Of a stretch of 64,000 bases of DNA, positions 54,613 to 64,000 are shown in pieces. The DNA is from Legionella steigerwaltii. Its GTDB lineage: Bacteria > Pseudomonadota > Gammaproteobacteria > Legionellales > Legionellaceae. The notes beneath the pieces are model-generated. The model was not told where the DNA came from. It was given only the letters and a program-made list of their open reading frames with translations, and did not search any database. The number at the start of each line of letters is the position of its first letter. Position 1 is the first letter of the stretch. The translations under genes were made by a program, and so were the position numbers. The stretch spans positions 62,001 through 126,000 of the forward strand of contig NZ_LNYZ01000007.1 in NCBI RefSeq assembly GCF_001468065.1. Reading direction: 5' to 3'.

Positions 54613-54663
54613 GCTATACTTTTTTTAGAAGATAATTAAATTGCATTTCTCTTTTGTAGCTTT

Positions 54664-54742
54664 TGTAGCCTGGGGGCAGCGAAGCGAAACCCGGGTTTTA
54701 TAAATGAATTCCTGGGTTTCGCTTCGCTGCATCCAGGCTACG
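54664..54742. repeat. TGTAGCC inverted repeat, copy 14
   Basis: Arms GCAGCGAAGCGAAACCC match exactly inside; the outer ends differ slightly (CTGGGGG versus CTGGATG). Tandem gap between dapE and the small membrane protein. Confidence 0.9.
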
Positions 54743-54773
54743 ATTTATAGACAGTATAAAAGGAGAAAATAAC

Positions 54774-55073
54774 ATGAAAGGTTGCAAATTAAGCCCTGTG
54801 GCTCTAGGTCTTTCACTAGGAGTTATTTGGGGTGTATCTATTTTGGTGATGGGTTTACTCGCTTATTTTTATACGTATGGACATGCGTTTGTAATTGCAG
54901 TAGGTTCTTTATATCTTGGATATGCTCCCTCGATTAAAGGAAGTATATTGGGAGGTATTATAGGTTTCATCGATGCCTTCATCACCGGTTTTATTATTGC
55001 CTGGTTGTACAATCTATTTAGTTGCTGCAAATGCGTATGCTGTGACAAGAAAAAAGATGAAGAAGTTAAATAA
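54774..55073 (+). CDS. Small two-helix membrane protein with Cys-rich tail
   Basis: 99 residues: two or three membrane helices (about 10-35, 38-55, 58-85) rich in Gly, then a tail with CCKCVCCDKKKDEE. Similar proteins are often labelled phage holin in Legionella, but nothing here is phage-like and I do not support that function. The Cys cluster might bind a metal. Ribosome site AAAGGAG. Confidence 0.75.
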   Translation: MKGCKLSPVALGLSLGVIWGVSILVMGLLAYFYTYGHAFVIAVGSLYLGYAPSIKGSILGGIIGFIDAFITGFIIAWLYNLFSCCKCVCCDKKKDEEVK

Positions 55074-55090
55074 ATTTAATTTTGTAGCAT

Positions 55091-55174
55091 TGTAGCCTGG
55101 GTGCAGCGAAGCGGAACCCGGGGAATTTATAATAAAGACAACCCGGGTTACGCTATCGCTTCACCCAGGCTACA
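55091..55174. repeat. TGTAGCC inverted repeat, copy 15 (mismatched arms)
   Basis: Left arm GCAGCGAAGCGGAACCC; right arm the complement of GAAGCGATAGCGTAACCC. The variable blocks do not match. Convergent gap. Confidence 0.87.
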
Positions 55175-55194
55175 TAGATGTAATTTATTATTTT

Positions 55195-55641
55195 TTAATT
55201 CACAACATGCCAAGTACCATCTGGCTGACGGCATGCACTACCACGAATTGTTTGTGGTCTTCCATCAATGATTGCTTTAGTGAAATACTCACGGCAAGGT
55301 AAATGTTCACGATAATAAGTACGAGTAGGTTGTACTGTATAACTATTTCCAGTGTCTGGATTTGACCAATGTACCGCTCTACCAGTGGGTGCAGTTTCTA
55401 AGGCACGTTGCATTTCCATTCTATCTACCTTATCCATATACTTACCAATTTGCCCACCCAGGTAAGCACCAGCAATAGCACCACCTGCTGTTGCAGCCAA
55501 TTTAGCTGCTGGGCCACCACCAAATTGGCTTCCAATTAATCCACCAATAACCCCGCCCGAGAGAGTACCTACGTCTTGATGATTCATTGGTGCACAACCA
55601 ACCAATAATAAAGACAATGATGCAACAGCTATTTTTTTCAT
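55195..55641 (-). CDS. Surface-antigen-type lipoprotein (RT0821/Lpp0805-like)
   Basis: 148 residues. Lipobox LVGC with Cys16, then a glycine-zipper region (GGVIGGLIGSQFGGGPAAKLAATAGG), as in 17-kDa surface antigens, and a C-terminal domain with RAVHWSNPDTGNSYTVQPTRTYY and CREYFTKAIIDGRPQTIRGSACRQPDGTW. Outer-membrane location is likely; its function is unknown. Confidence 0.87.
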   Translation of the reverse strand: MKKIAVASLSLLLVGCAPMNHQDVGTLSGGVIGGLIGSQFGGGPAAKLAATAGGAIAGAYLGGQIGKYMDKVDRMEMQRALETAPTGRAVHWSNPDTGNSYTVQPTRTYYREHLPCREYFTKAIIDGRPQTIRGSACRQPDGTWHVVN

Positions 55642-55747
55642 AACATATCACCCAATTTAAAGGTTATAAAATCGGTTTCAATTCTAGCATCACGTTCAGT
55701 TATTATCCATAGCCAAGAAAAATCTAAATATCGTAGCCTAGGTACTT

Positions 55748-55783
55748 TGTAGCCCGGATTACGCTGCGGTAATCCGGGCTACA
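55748..55783 (-). terminator. Perfect 14-bp palindrome after alr (short TGTAGCC relative)
   Basis: TGTAGCCCGGATTA, loop CGCTGCGG, TAATCCGGGCTACA. It lies 14 bases after the alr stop. It has the ends of the larger family and could stop transcription of dnaB-alr on the minus strand, although the T-run is weak. Confidence 0.55.
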
Positions 55784-55797
55784 AAACTACATTCAAC

Positions 55798-56871
55798 TTA
55801 ATCGTGACGTACTCGCTCAGAAATCTGGCATAATAACTCATAACCTGAAGTCCCTGCAGCTTGTGCAATTCGCTCAACTAAAACATGCGTACCCCAAAGC
55901 TCAACAGGTGCTCCGGGTTTAACCTCTGGATGATTTGTTAAATCCACAGCAAGCATATCCATTGAAACGCGTCCTACAATAGGAACTTCTTTACCCTGAA
56001 CCCAAATGGGTGTATTTGCTGCAATATGCCGTGGATAACCATCACCATAACCCGCAGCAACAATACCAATGATTGAAGGTTTTTCACTCTTCCAAATACC
56101 ACTATAGCCAACTTGAGCTAAGGGTGGATTATAATGGACAGCACTGATTGCAGAAACAAAACGCATTACAGGAAGTAAACCCAGATCGTGCGCCGTTTGA
56201 TTAGCAAAAGGAGATACACCATAAAGCATAATCCCCGGTCTGACCACATCAGCATGGGTCTGAGGAAAAGAAATAATAGCGGCAGAATTAGCGATACTTC
56301 GTTGACTAAATCCAGTCACAGAAATACTCTCAAATAAAGCCATTTGTTGAAAATTCTCTATACGCTCGGGCTCATCAGCACAAGCCAGGTGAGTCATTAA
56401 ACCAATATTTTTATCCACCCAAGGACACGTGTTTAATGCATCCATCACGCCTTGCAACTCATGGGTTTTAAAACCCAAACGATGCATACCCGTATTCACT
56501 TTAACCCATAATTTAATAGGGTTATCGAGAGGAGTATTTAAAAGCCACTGAACCTGATGAGGTTGATGAATAACACAACCAAATTGATGCTGTGCTACCA
56601 CCTTAAATTCATCAGGGCTAAAGATACCTTGGAAAAGAATACAATGAGTCCGAATTCCTATTTTGCGAAGGACTAGGGCCTCCTCAATACAAGCCACGCC
56701 AAAAGCATCTACGTGCCCCTCTAATATTGGTGCTACAACATGCACGCCACAGCCATAGGCATTTGCCTTGACCATAGCAATTATTTTTTTGCCAGGAGCA
56801 AAACGTCTTATTCGTGCTAAATTATGGTGTAAAGCATTGGGCTCTATCACCAGTCTGGTAGGTCTGGACAC
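55798..56871 (-). CDS. alr: Alanine racemase
   Basis: 357 residues. The PLP Lys is in [10 protein letters not shown] (Lys34), and the second catalytic Tyr in [25 protein letters not shown] is the conserved C-terminal motif. It supplies D-alanine for peptidoglycan. It starts right after the dnaB stop, with one base between, a common gammaproteobacterial pair. Confidence 0.96.
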   Translation of the reverse strand: MSRPTRLVIEPNALHHNLARIRRFAPGKKIIAMVKANAYGCGVHVVAPILEGHVDAFGVACIEEALVLRKIGIRTHCILFQGIFSPDEFKVVAQHQFGCVIHQPHQVQWLLNTPLDNPIKLWVKVNTGMHRLGFKTHELQGVMDALNTCPWVDKNIGLMTHLACADEPERIENFQQMALFESISVTGFSQRSIANSAAIISFPQTHADVVRPGIMLYGVSPFANQTAHDLGLLPVMRFVSAISAVHYNPPLAQVGYSGIWKSEKPSIIGIVAAGYGDGYPRHIAANTPIWVQGKEVPIVGRVSMDMLAVDLTNHPEVKPGAPVELWGTHVLVERIAQAAGTSGYELLCQISERVRHD

Positions 56872-56872
56872 C

Positions 56873-58258
56873 TTAGTCTACCCCTTGATAACCATTAAAA
56901 GCTAAATCTTCAAAACGAGTGTATTTACCTATGAAGGCTACACGCACTTTACCAATAGGGCCGTTTCTTTGCTTGGCAACTATAATTTCTGCGGTACCTT
57001 TATCGGGACTGTCCTCATTATAAACCTCATCCCTATAAATAAAACAAATCAAATCGGCATCTTGCTCAATCGCACCCGATTCGCGTAAGTCAGACATAAC
57101 CGGTCGTTTATCTGAACGTTGCTCCAAGCTACGGTTCAACTGGGATAAGGCAATGACGGGCACTTGTAATTCTTTTGCAAGCGACTTAAGGCTGCGAGAA
57201 ATTTCAGAAATCTCTGCCGTTCTATTATCTGCAGAAAATCCTGGGACTTTCATTAATTGCAAATAATCCACCACAATTAGTCCCAAGTTACTACCTTGAT
57301 CTTTTGCTAATCTTCTAGCGCGCGCACGCATTTCACCTGGACTTAAAGCAGGTGTATCATCTATAAATAAAGGAGCCTCTGAAAGCATATGCACTGCTGA
57401 AGTGACACGAGGCCAATCGTCATCATCTAGCTTACCGGTTCTAATCTTATGCTGATCAATACGTCCTAAAGAAGACATCATCCTCATTGCCAAAGAATCT
57501 GCCGGCATTTCCATAGAAAAGACAAGAACAGGTTTTCCAGATTTTATTGCGGCGTGCTCTGCCATGTTCATAACTAATGTTGTTTTACCCATGGAAGGAC
57601 GACCCGCAACAATAACTAAATCGGAAGGCTGTAATCCAGAAGTCATTTCATCTAAATCAGACAAGCCTGTAGCAAGTCCAGTAATTGCATCGCCATTATG
57701 ATAGAGTGCATCAATTTTTTCTACTGCACGAACCAAAATTGATTTTATATTTTCAGGTCCACCATCACCACCTGTTTGCTCGCCTATTGCAAAAACCTTG
57801 GTTTCGGCCATATCAAGCAGCTCTGGAACTTGCCTCCCTCCAGGGTTATATGCTGAATCCGCGATTTCAGTAGCTACATGAATAAGCTGTCTCTGTACCG
57901 ATTTTTCACGAACGATATCAGCATAAGCAGACACGTTAGCAACACTAGGAGTATTATTAGCCAGTTCAAATAGATAAGCCTCACCACCAGCGTCATCCAA
58001 TTCATTATGAGACTTTAATGCGTCAAGCAGAGTCACCACATCAAATGGCTGATCTTTTTTTACCAAACTAGAAATTGCTCGAAACAAAATTCGATGCTCA
58101 GTGCGGTAAAAATCTGTTTCACATAATTTATTGCTAACTTTGTCCCAAACTTCATTATCCAGCATTAATCCACCAATAATGGATTGTTCCGCTTCCACCG
58201 AATGAGGTGGGCGTTTCAAAGGATCAACTGTCTTTTTGGAATTTTGCAGATCATACAT
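56873..58258 (-). CDS. dnaB: Replicative DNA helicase
   Basis: 461 residues. The N-terminal DnaG-interacting domain ([19 protein letters not shown]) and a RecA-like domain with [15 protein letters not shown] (Walker A), [10 protein letters not shown] (Walker B) and [33 protein letters not shown] are complete. No intein is present. Co-directional with alr. Confidence 0.97.
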   Translation of the reverse strand: MYDLQNSKKTVDPLKRPPHSVEAEQSIIGGLMLDNEVWDKVSNKLCETDFYRTEHRILFRAISSLVKKDQPFDVVTLLDALKSHNELDDAGGEAYLFELANNTPSVANVSAYADIVREKSVQRQLIHVATEIADSAYNPGGRQVPELLDMAETKVFAIGEQTGGDGGPENIKSILVRAVEKIDALYHNGDAITGLATGLSDLDEMTSGLQPSDLVIVAGRPSMGKTTLVMNMAEHAAIKSGKPVLVFSMEMPADSLAMRMMSSLGRIDQHKIRTGKLDDDDWPRVTSAVHMLSEAPLFIDDTPALSPGEMRARARRLAKDQGSNLGLIVVDYLQLMKVPGFSADNRTAEISEISRSLKSLAKELQVPVIALSQLNRSLEQRSDKRPVMSDLRESGAIEQDADLICFIYRDEVYNEDSPDKGTAEIIVAKQRNGPIGKVRVAFIGKYTRFEDLAFNGYQGVD

Positions 58259-58319
58259 GGTAATGGCACAATGACAATTTGGAGCAGGATATTGTAATGT
58301 GCTTTTGAAAAGAAGTCAC

Positions 58320-58340
58320 CCCGAACAAGCGCTGTTCGGG
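58320..58340 (-). terminator. Stem after the DUF2147 gene
   Basis: CCCGAACA-AGCGC-TGTTCGGG lies 19 bases downstream of the DUF2147 stop. On the minus strand it is followed by GTGACTTCTTTT, a weak U-tract. Confidence 0.5.
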
Positions 58341-58359
58341 ATGCATTATTAGGATATGT

Positions 58360-58797
58360 TTATTGTTTTTGCCAAACTTGAGTACGACCTAATAAAGAAA
58401 TGCCCACATAGCCTCTTACTAAGAGTTTATTCCCTTGGACTGTGATTTTTGCACGATAGATTTTACCTGACTTAGGATCTAAAATAGAGCCGCCGCCCCA
58501 TTCATTATCACCCTCGTTCTTTAATCCCCACATAAATTGCAATCCTTGGATTTTCTTGCCTTTAAAACCACCTGGACATTTCTCACAAATTCCGGTATCA
58601 CCAGGTTGTGGAAATACCTTATCGATGACCGCACTTAACTCTCCCCCAGATTCACTAATGGTGACAAGAGCTCTTTTTTTACCCGTTTTATCATCAATTG
58701 TGACCCAGTTACCTACTGGTGCTTGAGATGCGGCTAATGCTGCAGGCAAATAAATAACAGCAACAAAAAAACCACAAGCGAGCTTCCATAAGTTCAT
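58360..58797 (-). CDS. DUF2147 exported protein
   Basis: 145 residues from the ATG at 58797, chosen because GGAG lies 6 bases upstream; the longer start at 58821 has none. A signal peptide (LACGFFVAVIYLPAALA) is followed by the DUF2147 lipocalin-like domain: GNWVTIDDKTGKKRALVTI, GLKNEGDNEWGGGSILDPKSGKIYRAKI and VRGYVGISLLGRTQVW. Periplasmic, role unknown. Confidence 0.87.
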   Translation of the reverse strand: MNLWKLACGFFVAVIYLPAALAASQAPVGNWVTIDDKTGKKRALVTISESGGELSAVIDKVFPQPGDTGICEKCPGGFKGKKIQGLQFMWGLKNEGDNEWGGGSILDPKSGKIYRAKITVQGNKLLVRGYVGISLLGRTQVWQKQ

Positions 58798-58901
58798 AAT
58801 TTTCTCCATGTTTACAATCATTTATAGCTTAAGCCATGATTGAAAACTATGCCAGTTTTAATGCAATAAAATTTAATAAATGAACTGTTGTCTGGGTAAA
58901 G

Positions 58902-58995
58902 TGTAACCTTGGTGAAGGCGAAGCCGTAACCCGGGATTGAGAAGTTCATTCGCGTCTGGTCCCCGGGTTACGGCTTCGCCTTCACCCAGGCTACA
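58902..58995. repeat. TGTAGCC inverted repeat, copy 17
   Basis: Arms GAAGGCGAAGCCGTAACCCGG are identical in both halves; the left outer end is degenerate (TGTAACCTTGG). It ends 12 bases from the stop codon of the helicase gene. Confidence 0.92.
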
Positions 58996-59006
58996 AATCT
59001 ACAAGA

Positions 59007-62000
59007 CTACAAAACCGACAGCGGCATAAAAAACTGCTCTATATCTTCCTCGCTTAAAGTCATCGCTTTGGCGGGATCAGCAGATAAAACTCCTTCAACT
59101 AATTGTCTCTTTTTCTCTTGCATCCCTAAAATAGCTTCCTCTACTGTACCTAAAGTAATTAGCTTATAGACAAAGACTGGGTTCTCCTGACCTATTCTAT
59201 GACTTCGATCAGTTGCTTGATCCTCCACTGCAGGATTCCACCAAGGATCATAATGAATTACTGTGTCAGCGCGTGTTAAATTAAGGCCAGTACCACCTGC
59301 TTTCAAGCTAATAAGAAAAACTGGAGTTTTTCCTTCCTGAAATTTTTCGACCATTGCTTGTCGATGGACTGTTTGACCGGTTAACTTTAAATAATCATAA
59401 TTTCTTGCACGCAATTCTTCTTCAATTAATTGCAACATGGAAGTAAATTGTGAGAAAACCAAAACCCTCCGTCCTTCGCCCACCAAGTTATCCAATAAAT
59501 CCATTAACGCTTCGAGCTTTGCCGAGGTCCCATGTGCCATTGATGCTTCAGGCAAAGACAAAAGCCTGGGATCACAACAAACTTGACGCAGCTTCAGTAG
59601 TGCATCCAGAAGAAGAATATGACTTTTACCCAACCCCTGCTTTGCAATAGCATCACGAACTTTTTTCTCCATACTCATGCGAATCGCTTCATACAGATCA
59701 CGTTGTGGACCAATAATTTCTATCGTGCGTGTCATTTCCGTTTTGGGTGGTAATTCACGGACCACCTGATTTTTTGTTCTTCTTAAAATAAAAGGCTGCA
59801 CTCTTTTTATGAGTACATCTCGTCTGTTTAAATCGGCATATTTTTCAATAGGGGTTCTGAACCAGAGTCTGAATTGTTTTGCATCACCTAATAAGCCTGG
59901 CATCAAGAAATGAAATAAAGACCATAACTCACCTAAGTGATTTTCCAAAGGCGTACCTGTCAGACATAAACGATGGGTTGCATGTAATTGCTGAATAATT
60001 TGTGTTGTCTTAGTACGCGCATTTTTAATAAATTGCGCTTCATCCAAAATCAAATAATAAAAAGGATAGGTTATAAATTTGTCTTTATCACGATGAATTA
60101 ATCCATAAGTAGAAACAACGAGATCATAGTCATCAAAATTATCCTGATGACGCTCAGAACCATGATAAACTAAAACCTTTAATTGAGGGGTAAAGCGTTT
60201 TGCTTCAGCTTGCCAATTCCCCACAAGACTGGTTGGGGCAACAATTAAACTCGCGGCTTTAATACGACCTTGTTCTTTTTCGCACTGTAAATGAGCTAAA
60301 GCCTGTACCGTTTTACCTAAGCCCATGTCATCAGCCAAAATACCACTAAAATGACTTACTCTTAAAAACTGCAGCCAATTCAAACCATGACGTTGATAAT
60401 CCCTCAACTGAGCTTGTAAGCCTGTTGGCATTTGTATTTCAGGAATATGAGTTAATTGCGAAAGCTTCCTTATTTGTTCTCTTAACGTTTCAGCACCTTG
60501 CCAACGTGTTTTAGTTGCCGCAATAGCCAACTCCGCCTCACGCATTAAAATGACTTGATATTTATTCATTTGCAGATGTTGATTTTCATCCACATGACGC
60601 ATACCGAACTGCAGCAATAATCGAACTAATGGTTTAATTCGTCCCATTTCCAACTGCAAAGCACGTCCATCATACAAAGGCAACTTGACTAATTGTGTAT
60701 CGGGGAGATTATCTAAGTCATCACCTCTGTAACGTTGAATTAAATCTGCTACCAAAGGAACAATACTAACGGACTTACCTTCAACCAAAATCCCTAATTG
60801 ATAAGAGAAAAAATCAGTTGTACTTTCAGAAAGATTCGAATACCACTCTACTTCATCGGCGCTAATCACTTCTTGATACAAAGAACTAACCCGCTCAACT
60901 CGCCAGCCACGACTGTCTAATTCAGGTATTAATTGATTATGAAGAAATTCTAAATCGGCTATGACATTAATATTTTCTAAAACAAAATCAGCATGTTTTA
61001 CTTTTTCCCATTGCTCATTTTCCCATGCCCTTGGTACTCTTAACTCCAGAATTTCCTGTACCTCATCCCATTTTGATTTTTCAAAATCCTTATGGCGCAC
61101 GTATTCCATTAAAACTTCTTCTTGCAGACAAACGACCGTTTCACATTCATCAGAACCTGCAATCATTAAACCCGCATAGTCAAAAAGAATACGTACAGTA
61201 AATAAAACATGAAGTTCTTCTTCGGCATCGTAAAGCCAAGAGGCCTCTTCATCAAATTCACTCACTGCATCTAGAATGATTATCGGTACTGGCATCACGT
61301 TTCGAACTTCTCGTTGTTTAAAAACTTGCGGCACAGGAAACTCAGGGCATGTTTTAGCCATTTTATGTGCCAATAACTCAGCCTGCCCCATTGGGATTGG
61401 AGGTGCCTCCAATAGATAGCCCAGTTGTTTTATTGGATATGAAGTAATTAAACGACCCATTTTGCTTTCTAAATGATTAAAATACCAACTGTCATCCAAC
61501 AACAAAGGCTCAAGCGTCATCCCTTCATGCATTAACAATAAGTTTTGACTGCCATTATGAGATAACACCCATTCACAAGTACCTTGTATTGGCTCATCTA
61601 AGTGAATTGGTTCCTGCTGGTTTTGTATAAAAAATGCTCTTCCAGTTGCAATCATTCGCTCTAATAATTCGCTATTACGTATGATTAATGTATCAAACCA
61701 ACCAGAAACACCACATTTAAACAACAGCAGTGCCACCAAATCATTATCATCACCAACAAAATGTTGCTTTTTAGAATCAGAAAGGCTATTAAACGTGATC
61801 ATTTTTCCGTAACCACCGCGTTTTAATAACTTGGCTAAAGCTAACTTAATTGCGACCCGATGTTCATGTCCATCAAGCCTTAGTTCAATGAGATAGACTA
61901 AATGATGCGTTATTTCGGATGCCTTCACTACTGCAGCTTCCTGAGCACGCAAATTTTTCAACCAGCTATCGAGTCTTTTATCTAATTTATTGGCAGATAA

Positions 62001-62288
62001 AGAAGGTAAGCTTTCCTTTTCGCGATCACGTAAGGCAAACAAACACGCAGCAGCATGCTTGCAATTATATTGATAATTACAAGTACAATGCGCCAATTTT
62101 TTTGGCCAAGCCTTCAAATCCATGTGTACGTCGTAAATCTGACTTGAACTGCCTTTTACTCGACCTTTTAATAGACCGTCACTAAAACGAATATTGAGCA
62201 CATGTCCATTTTCAAAATATTCTTGGCCACGCAATAATATTTTGGGCTCAAAGACCTCTGGCATTTTTGAGAGTGCTTCATTTAACAT
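59007..62288 (-). CDS. SWIM zinc-finger SNF2-family helicase/ATPase
   Basis: 1093 residues. A SWIM zinc finger near the N-terminus (Cys68, Cys70, Cys76, His78 in CTCNYQYNCKH) is followed by a long middle region and a C-terminal SNF2 motor: DMGLGKT, the DEAQ box in YLILDEAQFIKNA, LTGTPLENHL, VFSQFTSMLQ and the motif VI region DQATDRSHRIGQ. This is the bacterial SNF2 type found widely in proteobacteria; it probably remodels protein-DNA or RNA polymerase complexes. It diverges from nadE. Confidence 0.93.
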   Translation of the reverse strand: MLNEALSKMPEVFEPKILLRGQEYFENGHVLNIRFSDGLLKGRVKGSSSQIYDVHMDLKAWPKKLAHCTCNYQYNCKHAAACLFALRDREKESLPSLSANKLDKRLDSWLKNLRAQEAAVVKASEITHHLVYLIELRLDGHEHRVAIKLALAKLLKRGGYGKMITFNSLSDSKKQHFVGDDNDLVALLLFKCGVSGWFDTLIIRNSELLERMIATGRAFFIQNQQEPIHLDEPIQGTCEWVLSHNGSQNLLLMHEGMTLEPLLLDDSWYFNHLESKMGRLITSYPIKQLGYLLEAPPIPMGQAELLAHKMAKTCPEFPVPQVFKQREVRNVMPVPIIILDAVSEFDEEASWLYDAEEELHVLFTVRILFDYAGLMIAGSDECETVVCLQEEVLMEYVRHKDFEKSKWDEVQEILELRVPRAWENEQWEKVKHADFVLENINVIADLEFLHNQLIPELDSRGWRVERVSSLYQEVISADEVEWYSNLSESTTDFFSYQLGILVEGKSVSIVPLVADLIQRYRGDDLDNLPDTQLVKLPLYDGRALQLEMGRIKPLVRLLLQFGMRHVDENQHLQMNKYQVILMREAELAIAATKTRWQGAETLREQIRKLSQLTHIPEIQMPTGLQAQLRDYQRHGLNWLQFLRVSHFSGILADDMGLGKTVQALAHLQCEKEQGRIKAASLIVAPTSLVGNWQAEAKRFTPQLKVLVYHGSERHQDNFDDYDLVVSTYGLIHRDKDKFITYPFYYLILDEAQFIKNARTKTTQIIQQLHATHRLCLTGTPLENHLGELWSLFHFLMPGLLGDAKQFRLWFRTPIEKYADLNRRDVLIKRVQPFILRRTKNQVVRELPPKTEMTRTIEIIGPQRDLYEAIRMSMEKKVRDAIAKQGLGKSHILLLDALLKLRQVCCDPRLLSLPEASMAHGTSAKLEALMDLLDNLVGEGRRVLVFSQFTSMLQLIEEELRARNYDYLKLTGQTVHRQAMVEKFQEGKTPVFLISLKAGGTGLNLTRADTVIHYDPWWNPAVEDQATDRSHRIGQENPVFVYKLITLGTVEEAILGMQEKKRQLVEGVLSADPAKAMTLSEEDIEQFFMPLSVL

Positions 62289-62426
62289 AAATGTGCTTTT
62301 TACTGGACAAAGGATTTATTTTAGACAATTTTTAAATTAATTAACATTTTTATCTTTAAATTAAAGATTCTTTGTATTAGGGTATCCTGTTTATCGCACC
62401 TTGGGGTTCTTTATAGAGTATATATC

Positions 62427-64000
62427 ATGCAGAATAAGCTTACTGTACTTATGGCACAAATTAATCCTACTGTAGGGGCTTTAGCGTCCAACAGGGATAA
62501 AATTATCGAAATTATAAAAGGCAAACAAGCAGATCACGATGTCATACTCTTTCCTGAATTGGCTTTAACCGGCTATCCCCCCGAAGATTTGCTCTTCCGC
62601 AAGGAGTTCCAACAAGCAGTTACCGAGCATTTAAAACAGATTCAAGAGGTAGCAAAAGATTGCTACATCCTTGTAGGACATCCAAGTCTAGAAAAACAAC
62701 GACTGCACAATAGCGTGAGTATTTTTTATCAGGGACAACAAATTGCAGAATATCACAAACAAAATTTACCAAATTATGAAATTTTTGATGAAGCACGTTA
62801 CTTTACTCCTGGAAAAAAAAATCCATGCATCCTAGAGGTAAATAACAGTAAAGTAGGGGTAATTATTTGTGAAGATTTATGGCATCCAGGCCCTGCAGAG
62901 GATTTAATTGAGAATGGAATCTCCGTATTGCTCATTTTGAATGCATCTCCATTTGATTACAGTAAATACCAAAAGAGAGAGGCCCTCCTAAAGTCTTATG
63001 CAAAACGTGGTATATCTATAATCTATGTGAATCAAATTGGTGGCCAGGACGAACTTTTATTCGATGGTCAATCTTTAGCAATTGATTCACATGGTACAAT
63101 TTGTGCACGCTCTCCTGCGTTTAAAGAAGATTTGAGTACTGTGGTGATTCAAGCAAATCAGGTCGAAGGAGACGTATCCCCTCTTCTTGATTTTGAACCA
63201 TTAATCTATGAGGCATTAGTTTGCGGCACTCGAGATTATGTCAACAAAAATCATTTCCCTGGAGTTTTAGTTGGACTTTCAGGAGGAATTGATTCAGCAT
63301 TAACTTTAACTGTAGCAGTTGATGCATTAGGAGCAGAGCGAGTGCATGCCGTGCTCATGCCTTCACGTTATACAGCACAAATGAGTAATGATGACGCTTT
63401 AATGCAAATAAAACAATTGAATGTATCACATTCCATACTCCCAATTGAGCCCGCTTTTAACGCTCTAATAAATACTCTCGAGCCAGTATTTAAAGGCTTA
63501 ACTCCAGATACTACAGAAGAAAACATTCAAGCACGAATTCGTGGTTTGTTGATTATGGCATTGTCTAACAAAACGGGCAAAATGGTACTTACAACGTCTA
63601 ATAAAAGCGAGTCTGCCGTTGGCTATGCCACCTTATACGGAGATATGGCTGGAGGATTTGCGGTATTAAAAGATGTACTTAAAACTCAGGTTTATGCTCT
63701 AGCACGTTACCGCAACGGCCTTTCTGAAATCATCCCCGAACGCGTCCTAACCCGTGCCCCATCAGCTGAATTAAGAGCGGATCAAACCGATCAAGACAGT
63801 TTACCTGACTATGCAATATTAGATGCAATCATTGTTGCCTATATGGAGAAGTACCTAACCCCTGAAGAAATAATTCAGCAAGGTTTTGCTCAAGAGACTG
63901 TAACTAAAGTAATTCAACTAATCAAACGCAATGAATACAAACGTCGTCAATCTCCACCAGGGATAAAAATAAGCCCAACTGCTTTTGGTAAAGACTGGCG
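62427..64000 (+). CDS. nadE: Glutamine-dependent NAD+ synthetase (3' end cut by window)
   Basis: 524 complete codons are present and the frame runs off the window; usual length is ~535-540, so only about a dozen residues are missing. The N-terminal nitrilase-type amidase domain has the Glu (LFPELALTGYPPEDLL), Lys (YHKQNLPNY) and Cys (GVIICEDLWHPGP). The C-terminal synthetase domain has the ATP loop GLSGGIDSALT and TTSNKSESAVGYATLYGDMAGGF. It makes NAD from deamido-NAD with glutamine as the ammonia source. Confidence 0.95.
   Translation, partial: MQNKLTVLMAQINPTVGALASNRDKIIEIIKGKQADHDVILFPELALTGYPPEDLLFRKEFQQAVTEHLKQIQEVAKDCYILVGHPSLEKQRLHNSVSIFYQGQQIAEYHKQNLPNYEIFDEARYFTPGKKNPCILEVNNSKVGVIICEDLWHPGPAEDLIENGISVLLILNASPFDYSKYQKREALLKSYAKRGISIIYVNQIGGQDELLFDGQSLAIDSHGTICARSPAFKEDLSTVVIQANQVEGDVSPLLDFEPLIYEALVCGTRDYVNKNHFPGVLVGLSGGIDSALTLTVAVDALGAERVHAVLMPSRYTAQMSNDDALMQIKQLNVSHSILPIEPAFNALINTLEPVFKGLTPDTTEENIQARIRGLLIMALSNKTGKMVLTTSNKSESAVGYATLYGDMAGGFAVLKDVLKTQVYALARYRNGLSEIIPERVLTRAPSAELRADQTDQDSLPDYAILDAIIVAYMEKYLTPEEIIQQGFAQETVTKVIQLIKRNEYKRRQSPPGIKISPTAFGKDW

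Noticed and set aside
54774-55073. Phage holin
   Set aside because: Small size and two helices are the only support; no endolysin or other phage gene is nearby and the Cys-rich tail is not holin-like.
58798-58821. Longer start for the DUF2147 protein
   Set aside because: No ribosome site upstream of 58821, whereas GGAG stands six bases before the ATG at 58797.
5472-58995. TGTAGCC repeats as a CRISPR array or insertion sequence
   Set aside because: Copies are kilobases apart, palindromic and without spacers, cas genes or a transposase frame.

Overview
The window reads as a piece of a Legionella (or close Legionellales) chromosome. The DNA is AT-rich and the housekeeping genes are gammaproteobacterial. 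Lineage markers include an EnhA-type L,D-transpeptidase, a type II secretion protein C lying apart from other secretion genes, an RT0821/Lpp0805-type surface lipoprotein, and several proteins of no clear family that look like Dot/Icm effector candidates (coiled coils, acidic C-terminal tails, cysteine-protease motifs). There are no rRNA genes, no tRNA genes that I could recognise, no CRISPR array and no transposase gene.

Layout. 1-4401: end of a cellulose cluster, with the 3' part of bcsC facing bcsG. 4621-5454: proC. 5587-14052 (minus): pilMNOPQ followed by aroK-aroB-damX, a classical gammaproteobacterial order. 14264-15337 is an unknown coiled-coil gene placed between pilM and mrcA (15527-17896). 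18033-20866 (minus): etfB-etfA-ald. 21028-24884 (minus): an unknown membrane protein with a J-domain-like HPD motif, a PAP2 phosphatase and a KimA-like transporter. 25063-27090: a secreted papain-like protease and an amidohydrolase. 27193-30579 (minus): a two-gene unit, a 949-residue protein with possible cysteine-enzyme motifs at both ends and a His-tailed small protein. 30820-33621: an M50 peptidase, pdxB and two tandem paralogous secreted proteins. 33718-39028 (minus): mraZ-rsmH-ftsL-ftsI-murE, the first part of the division/cell-wall cluster, which then stops. 39498-41466 (minus): coaX, the EnhA-like L,D-transpeptidase and a cytochrome c5. 41533-43225: flgA, flgM, flgN with recognisable sigma-54 and sigma-28 promoters. 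43388-44209: a clan-CD cysteine-protease-like protein. 44347-48750 (minus): SDR dehydrogenase, isochorismatase-like hydrolase, HtrA-like protease and two unknown proteins. 49090-55641: mutY, a Sel1 lipoprotein, lspC, a trans-sulfuration enzyme, dapD-dapE, a small membrane protein and a surface lipoprotein. 55798-64000: alr, dnaB, a DUF2147 protein, a SWIM/SNF2 helicase and nadE (cut by the window end).

The most striking non-coding feature is a family of about 80-95 bp inverted repeats (13 full copies plus 4 fragments or variants). They start with TGTAGCCTGGGT and end with its complement. They lie only between genes and occupy seven of the eight convergent gaps in the window. Most copies have arms that match each other while differing from other copies.

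Many genes here serve the cell envelope: cellulose, type IV pili, PBP1a, PBP3, MurE, DapD/E, Alr, Ald and an L,D-transpeptidase. DapD/DapE make diaminopimelate and Alr makes D-alanine, both consumed in peptidoglycan synthesis by MurE and the penicillin-binding proteins. The best candidates for undescribed biology are the 27193-30579 pair, the protease-like gene at 43388, the HPD-motif membrane protein at 21028, and the covarying repeat family.
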